In this document: positions 59,490-64,000 of the stretch, one piece after another
How the letters are laid out: the number at the start of each line of letters is the position of its first letter
How positions within the stretch are numbered: position 1 is the first letter of the stretch
Source: Bacteroidales bacterium
GTDB lineage: Bacteria; Bacteroidota; Bacteroidia; Bacteroidales; UBA932
Length of the DNA: 64,000 nt
Assembly (NCBI GenBank): GCA_017428725.1
Contig: JAFRQH010000030.1
Span: forward strand, 1 to 64,000
Reading direction: 5' to 3'
Made by a program: the position numbers and the translations under genes
The notes under the pieces: model-generated
What the model was told of the DNA's origin: nothing
Databases searched by the model: none
Seen by the model: only the letters and a program-made list of their open reading frames with translations

Positions 59490-59725
59490 CCTTCGGACAA
59501 GCCTGCAAGCGGGTGCTTTCCGCGCCCTTCATCCTGCTGATCAAGTTCTACCAGCTCTGCATATCGCCCCTCAAGCCGCCGAGCTGCCGCTTCACGCCCA
59601 CCTGTTCGCAGTACGCCCTCGAGGCGTTCCGCAAATACGGTCCCTTCAAAGGATTCTGGCTGAGTCTCAAGCGGATACTCCGCTGCCATCCCTGGGGCGG
59701 CAGCGGTTACGACCCGGTGCCATAG
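59486..59725 (+). CDS. yidD: Membrane protein insertion efficiency factor YidD
   Basis: A 79-residue membrane-proximal protein. The family signature is clear: [40 protein letters not shown] and [18 protein letters not shown]. It begins with an ATGA overlap with rnpA. YidD aids YidC-dependent membrane insertion. Confidence 0.95.
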   Translation: MTFGQACKRVLSAPFILLIKFYQLCISPLKPPSCRFTPTCSQYALEAFRKYGPFKGFWLSLKRILRCHPWGGSGYDPVP

Positions 59726-59744
59726 GGATTGCCAAAATATTTGC

Positions 59745-59752
59745 TATCTTTG
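59745..59752 (+). promoter_or_regulatory. -7 element (TATCTTTG) for tkt
   Basis: TATCTTTG lies 36 bases before the tkt ATG at 59789. Confidence 0.6.
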
Positions 59753-59788
59753 TACGTTTTAGAAACAATCAACTAAACCTATACAGAA

Positions 59789-61813
59789 ATGGCAAATCCT
59801 ATCAGCGTCCTCAATCGCGCAGCGGACAACATCCGCATCCTGGCGGCAGCATCTGTCGAGAAAGCCAAGTCCGGACACCCGGGCGGAGCAATGGGTGGAG
59901 CAGACTTCATCAACGTGCTCTATTCCGAATACCTCAAGTACGACCCCAAGGACCCTTCCTGGGCCGGCCGTGACCGTTTCTTCCTCGATCCGGGCCATAT
60001 GGCCCCGATGCTCTACAGCCAGCTGTGCCTGGCCGGCAAGTTCACCCTCGACGAGCTCGCCAACCTCCGCCAGTGGGACGCCCCCACGACCGGACATCCC
60101 GAGCTCAACGTAGCGCGCGGGATCGAGAACACTTCCGGTCCCCTCGGCCAGGGCCACGTGCTCGCCATCGGCGCCGCCATCGCCGCCAAGTTCCTGGCCG
60201 CCCGCACCGGCAACCCGACCTTCTCCCGCGAGACCATCTACGCCTACATCTCCGACGGCGGCATCGAGGAGGAGATCAGCCAGGGCGGCGCCCGCATCGC
60301 CTCCGTCCTCGGGCTGGACAACCTGATCGTCTTCTACGACTCCAACGACATCCAGCTCTCCACCAAGACGGACGTCGTGATGAACGAAGACACGGCCGCC
60401 AAGTACCGCGCCTTCGGCTGGGAGGTCATCGAGATCGACGGCAACGACGTCGCGCAGATCCGCTGCGCGCTGGACGCCGCCAAGAAGGTCCAGGGCAAGC
60501 CCACGATGATCATCGGCAAGTGCATCATGGGCAAGGGCGCCCTCAAGGCCGACGGCAGCTCCTTCGAGCGCGACTGCAAGACCCACGGCGCGCCGCTGGG
60601 CGGCGACGCCTTCGTCAACACGGTCAAGAACCTCGGCGGAGACCCCGAGCACCCGTTCGCCATCTTCGACGATGTCAAGGAACTCTACGCCAAGCGCGCT
60701 GAGGAGCTCGCCTCCATCGTGGCGGAGCGCAAGGCCGAGGAGAAGGCCTGGGCCGCCGCCAATCCCGAGAAGGCTGCCCAGCTGGCCGACTGGCTGAGCG
60801 GCAAGGCCCCGAAGATCGACTGGAGCAAGGTCGTCCAGAAGGACAACGACTCCACCCGTTCCGCCTCCGCGGCCTGCCTGTCCGCCCTCGCCGAGCAGGT
60901 GCCCAACATGGTCTGCGCCTCCGCCGACCTGTCCAACTCCGACAAGACCGACGGCTTCCTCAAGAAGACCACCGCCTTCAAGGCTGGCGACTTCTCCGGC
61001 GCCTTCTTCCAGGCCGGCGTGGCCGAGCTCACGATGGCCTGCTGCTGCATGGGCATGGCCCTGCACGGCGGCGTCATCCCCGCCTGCGGCACCTTCTTCG
61101 TCTTCTCCGACTACATGAAGCCGGCCGTGCGCATGGCCGCGCTGATGGAGATCCCCGTCAAGTTCATCTGGACCCACGACGCCTTCCGCGTCGGCGAGGA
61201 CGGTCCGACCCACGAGCCCGTGGAGCAGGAAGCCCAGATCCGCCTGATGGAGAAGCTCAAGAACCACCACGGCCGGAATTCCGTCCTGGTGCTCCGCCCG
61301 GCCGACGCCAAGGAGACCACCGAGGCCTGGAAGATCGCGATGGAGAACACCGCCACCCCGACGGCCCTGCTGTTCTCCCGCCAGAACATCGCCAACCTCC
61401 CCGAGGGCAACGACTACAGCCAGGTGGCCAAGGGCGGCTACATCGTGGCCGGCTCCGACGCGGATCCCGACGTCATCCTCGTGGCCTCCGGCTCCGAAGT
61501 CTCCACCCTGGAGGCTGGTGCCAAGCTGCTCCGCGCCGACGGCAAGAAAGTGCGCGTGGTCAGCGTCCCCTCCGAGGGTCTCTTCCGCCAGCAGAGCAAG
61601 GAGTACCAGCAGAGCGTCCTGCCCGCCGGCGTCAAGAAGTTCGGCATGACCGCCGGCCTGCCTGTCACGCTCCAGGGCCTCGTTCCCGAGTCCGAGGGCA
61701 CCATCTGGGGCCTCGAGTCCTTCGGGTTCTCCGCTCCCTACAAGGTGCTGGACGAGAAGCTCGGCTACACCGCGGAGAACGTGTACAAACAGGTCAACAA
61801 GCTCTTCGAATAA
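59789..61813 (+). CDS. tkt: Transketolase
   Basis: A 674-residue thiamine-diphosphate enzyme of the pentose phosphate pathway. The N-terminal domain has KAKSGHPGGAMGGADFIN and GPLGQGHVLAIGAAIAAKF. The ThDP/Mg site lies in YAYISDGGIEEEISQGGARI (GDG-like SDG) with DLIVFYDSN-type sequence after it. The middle domain includes MACCCMGMALHGGVIPACGT and FRVGEDGPTHEPVEQE. It is followed 3 bases later by lepA. Confidence 0.96.
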   Translation: MANPISVLNRAADNIRILAAASVEKAKSGHPGGAMGGADFINVLYSEYLKYDPKDPSWAGRDRFFLDPGHMAPMLYSQLCLAGKFTLDELANLRQWDAPTTGHPELNVARGIENTSGPLGQGHVLAIGAAIAAKFLAARTGNPTFSRETIYAYISDGGIEEEISQGGARIASVLGLDNLIVFYDSNDIQLSTKTDVVMNEDTAAKYRAFGWEVIEIDGNDVAQIRCALDAAKKVQGKPTMIIGKCIMGKGALKADGSSFERDCKTHGAPLGGDAFVNTVKNLGGDPEHPFAIFDDVKELYAKRAEELASIVAERKAEEKAWAAANPEKAAQLADWLSGKAPKIDWSKVVQKDNDSTRSASAACLSALAEQVPNMVCASADLSNSDKTDGFLKKTTAFKAGDFSGAFFQAGVAELTMACCCMGMALHGGVIPACGTFFVFSDYMKPAVRMAALMEIPVKFIWTHDAFRVGEDGPTHEPVEQEAQIRLMEKLKNHHGRNSVLVLRPADAKETTEAWKIAMENTATPTALLFSRQNIANLPEGNDYSQVAKGGYIVAGSDADPDVILVASGSEVSTLEAGAKLLRADGKKVRVVSVPSEGLFRQQSKEYQQSVLPAGVKKFGMTAGLPVTLQGLVPESEGTIWGLESFGFSAPYKVLDEKLGYTAENVYKQVNKLFE

Positions 61814-61816
61814 GGG

Positions 61817-63607
61817 ATGAAGCACATTCGGAACTTCTGCATCATCGCCCACATCGACCACGGCAAGAGCACGCTGGCGGACCGCCTGCTGGAGCTCACG
61901 CAGACCCTGGGGGCGCGTGATATGGAGAACCAGGTCCTGGACGACATGGACCTGGAGAAGGAGAAGGGCATCACGATCAAGAGCCACGCCATCCAGATGG
62001 TCTACAACTACCACGGAGAGGCCTACAAGCTCAACCTGATCGACACGCCGGGGCACGTGGATTTCTCCTATGAAGTTTCGAGAAGCATCGCCTCCTGCGA
62101 GGGCGCCCTCCTGGTCGTGGACGCCTCGCAGGGGATCCAGGCACAGACGATCTCCAACCTGTACATGGCCATCGACCACGGGTTGGAGATCATCCCCGTG
62201 CTGAACAAGATCGACATGGATTCCGCCCAGGTGGACGTGGTCACCGACGAGGTCTGCGACCTGCTGGGCTGCGATCCGGAGGACGTCTTCAAGGTCTCCG
62301 CCCGCACGGGCGAGGGCGTGCCGCCCATCCTGGACGCCATCGTGGAGAAGATCCCGGCCCCGCAGGGAGACCCCGAAGCGCCGCTCCAGGCCCTCATCTT
62401 CGACTCCGTGTTCAACTCCTTCCGCGGCGTGATCGCCTACTTCAAGATCAAGAACGGGTCCATCCGCAAGGGGGACAAGGTCAAGTTCTTCGCCACCGGG
62501 ATGGACTACGAGGTCGAGGAGGTCGGTATCCTGAAGATGAAGCTCGTCCCCACGGGCAGCATCGGCTGCGGGGACGTGGGCTACGTGATCACGGGCATCA
62601 AGAGCGCCACCGAAGTCAAGGTGGGCGACACGATCACGCACGTGGCCAGGCCCTGCGCCGAGGCCATCGCCGGCTTCGAAGAGGTCAAGCCGATGGTCTT
62701 CGCGGGCATGTATCCCGTCCAGGCCGACAAGTTCGATGAACTGCGCGCCGTGCTGGAGAAGTTCCAGCTCAACGACGCCTCCTTCGTCTACGAGCCGGAG
62801 AGCTCGCTGGCGCTGGGCTCGGGCTTCCGCTGCGGATTCCTCGGTCTGCTGCACCTCGAGATCGTGCAGGAGCGCCTCTTCCGCGAATTCGACATGGACG
62901 TGATCACCACGGTCCCCAACGTCTCGTACAAGGTCTACACGACCCAGGGCGAGGTGGTGGACGTCCACAACCCGTCCGGGCTGCCGCCCCAGACGCTCAT
63001 CGACCACATCGAGGAGCCGTACATCCGGGCGCAGATCATCTCCAAGTCCGAATTCTTCGGGCCCATCATGAAGCTCTGCCTGGACCGCCGCGGCACGCTC
63101 GCCGGCCAGCACTACATCACCGCCGACCGGGTCGAGCTTAACTACGACATGCCCCTGTCCGAGATCGTCTTCGACTTCTACGACAAGCTCAAGACCATCT
63201 CCAAGGGCTACGCCTCCTTCGACTACCACGTGACGGAGTTCCGGCCTGCGCGGCTGGTCCGCCTGGACATCCTGCTCAACGGCGAGCCCGCCGACGCGCT
63301 GTCCACGCTCATCCACGAAGACAACGCCTACGACTTCGGCCGCCGGATGTGCGTCAAACTCAAGGACCTGATCCCGCGCCAGCAGTTTGACATCCCCATC
63401 CAGGCCGCCATCGGCGCCAAGATCATCGCCCGCGAGACCGTCAAGCAGGTGCGCAAGGACGTCACCGCCAAGTGCTACGGCGGCGACGTGACGCGCAAGC
63501 GCAAACTGCTCGAGAAGCAGAAGGAAGGCAAGAAGCGGATGCGCCAGATCGGCACCGTGCAGGTGCCGCAAAGCGCCTTCATGGCCGTGCTCAAACTCGA
63601 TTCTTAA
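61817..63607 (+). CDS. lepA: Elongation factor 4 (LepA)
   Basis: A 596-residue ribosome-bound GTPase. The G1 loop is [20 protein letters not shown], with G3 [13 protein letters not shown] and G4 [11 protein letters not shown]. The C-terminal LepA-specific domain contains [20 protein letters not shown] and [20 protein letters not shown]. It begins 3 bases after tkt. LepA is thought to help during initiation or back-translocation. Confidence 0.97.
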   Translation: MKHIRNFCIIAHIDHGKSTLADRLLELTQTLGARDMENQVLDDMDLEKEKGITIKSHAIQMVYNYHGEAYKLNLIDTPGHVDFSYEVSRSIASCEGALLVVDASQGIQAQTISNLYMAIDHGLEIIPVLNKIDMDSAQVDVVTDEVCDLLGCDPEDVFKVSARTGEGVPPILDAIVEKIPAPQGDPEAPLQALIFDSVFNSFRGVIAYFKIKNGSIRKGDKVKFFATGMDYEVEEVGILKMKLVPTGSIGCGDVGYVITGIKSATEVKVGDTITHVARPCAEAIAGFEEVKPMVFAGMYPVQADKFDELRAVLEKFQLNDASFVYEPESSLALGSGFRCGFLGLLHLEIVQERLFREFDMDVITTVPNVSYKVYTTQGEVVDVHNPSGLPPQTLIDHIEEPYIRAQIISKSEFFGPIMKLCLDRRGTLAGQHYITADRVELNYDMPLSEIVFDFYDKLKTISKGYASFDYHVTEFRPARLVRLDILLNGEPADALSTLIHEDNAYDFGRRMCVKLKDLIPRQQFDIPIQAAIGAKIIARETVKQVRKDVTAKCYGGDVTRKRKLLEKQKEGKKRMRQIGTVQVPQSAFMAVLKLDS

Positions 63608-63610
63608 CTT

Positions 63611-64000
63611 ATGGTACGCTATTTCCAAGTTGCAGGTCTCACCTTTTCGGTGGCTTTCCCGGAGGATTTCCCGGCGTACAGGATACACAATTATGATCCG
63701 TTCGAGATCCATCCGGCCGGACCCGGTCCAGAATGCATCTTTTCGCTGACCGTCGATCCGGAGCGTCCGCCCGTGCGGGGCGAGGTCATCTACCATGCGC
63801 CGGAGGAGTCCGGAGAACCGGTGGTCAGCCTGCTGCGCACCGACGACAGCTGGCAGGCCGAATTCGCCTCCTCCCCGGGGGCTCCGCTCAGCGGCATCCT
63901 CACTTTCAGCGGCGACTTCCGCAGCGGCAGCCTCTATGCGAACGGAGCGCCCGGCTCGAAAGCCTTTGCGCTCAACAATGCCCTGATGCTGCTCTATGCC
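63611..64000 (+). CDS. HprK-like kinase family protein, partial (N-terminus only)
   Basis: The first 130 codons of a gene cut by the window edge. It starts MVRYFQVAGLTFSVAFPEDF 3 bases after the lepA stop. The visible part is a beta-rich N-terminal region ending in ALNNALMLLYA. That segment resembles the sequence just before the Walker A loop of Bacteroidota proteins related to HPr kinase/PEP carboxykinase, but the kinase motif itself is not in the window. The call is therefore tentative. Confidence 0.5.
   Translation, partial: MVRYFQVAGLTFSVAFPEDFPAYRIHNYDPFEIHPAGPGPECIFSLTVDPERPPVRGEVIYHAPEESGEPVVSLLRTDDSWQAEFASSPGAPLSGILTFSGDFRSGSLYANGAPGSKAFALNNALMLLYA

Noticed and set aside
59759-63796. 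Minus-strand 1345-codon open frame opposite tkt and lepA
   Set aside because: It spans two complete conserved enzymes and their promoter; very long antisense frames are expected at this GC content.

Overview
This window is a dense chromosomal segment from a high-GC member of the Bacteroidota, most likely order Bacteroidales. The grounds are recurrent TAnnTTTG -7 promoter elements with little Shine-Dalgarno signal, a SusC/SusD pair, a GldH-type lipoprotein, a PG0541-type transporter-associated protein, DUF4271 next to hemD/rnpA/yidD, and the M23/MerR/alaS neighbourhood. I would not name a genus from the sequence. Almost everything is coding. No gene-free stretch exceeds 300 bases, and the long antisense reading frames are high-GC shadows.

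Layout. Positions 1-7106 (minus) hold a four-gene RND efflux operon, TolC - adaptor - permease - permease, with the last permease cut by the window edge. Positions 7107-7770 form a small AT-rich island: an inverted repeat, the 3' half of a tRNA-Lys-like gene, an HNH nuclease-like gene, and an intact tRNA-Arg(TCT) whose 3' end overlaps the HNH stop codon. Positions 7845-10640 are a TonB-dependent receptor diverging from an AraC-family regulator, with two 17-bp direct repeats between them. Positions 10610-13913 are an NfnAB-like flavoprotein pair plus a YitT membrane protein; the larger flavoprotein gene carries an in-frame palindromic insertion. Positions 14003-18757 are a SusC/SusD pair with no glycan enzymes beside it.

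Positions 18920-27137 (minus) read as one ten-gene operon: zinc-ribbon protein, dnaB, rseC-like gene, rnfB, rnfC, rnfD, rnfG, rnfE, rnfA and a small outer-membrane protein, closed by a strong terminator. The Rnf complex couples ferredoxin:NAD+ electron transfer to ion pumping. Positions 27185-29484 hold a MerR regulator and two M23 peptidases, diverging from alaS. After alaS comes a single ORF fusing an LptF/LptG-type lipopolysaccharide-export permease to a complete methionyl-tRNA formyltransferase (32291-34690). Positions 34795-37639 pair a membrane polyferredoxin (NapH-like half joined to a Tat-motif, NapG-like half) with an apparently exported aldo/keto reductase carrying two [4Fe-4S] motifs; this looks like an undescribed quinol- or ferredoxin-linked envelope redox module.

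Positions 37676-43624 (minus) are a run of overlapping housekeeping genes: trmB, gldH, a PSP1/RicT-like gene, holB, a polyprenyl synthase, a LOG-family gene, a beta-barrel protein and trxA. Positions 43686-49589 are a second, more conventional RND efflux operon that includes a PII-like PG0541 gene. Positions 49686-57252 hold lgt, an unknown lipoprotein, pgk, an rRNA-type methyltransferase and a large DUF2723 membrane protein. Positions 57306-64000 (plus) hold a SUI1-like factor, DUF4271, hemD, rnpA, yidD, transketolase, lepA and the start of an HprK-like gene.

The strongest candidates for new biology are the LptF/G-Fmt fusion, the palindromic element carried in frame inside the glutamate-synthase-like gene, the polyferredoxin/aldo-keto reductase module, and the coupling of dnaB to the rnf operon. 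All functional assignments come from motif recognition by eye; no database search was run.
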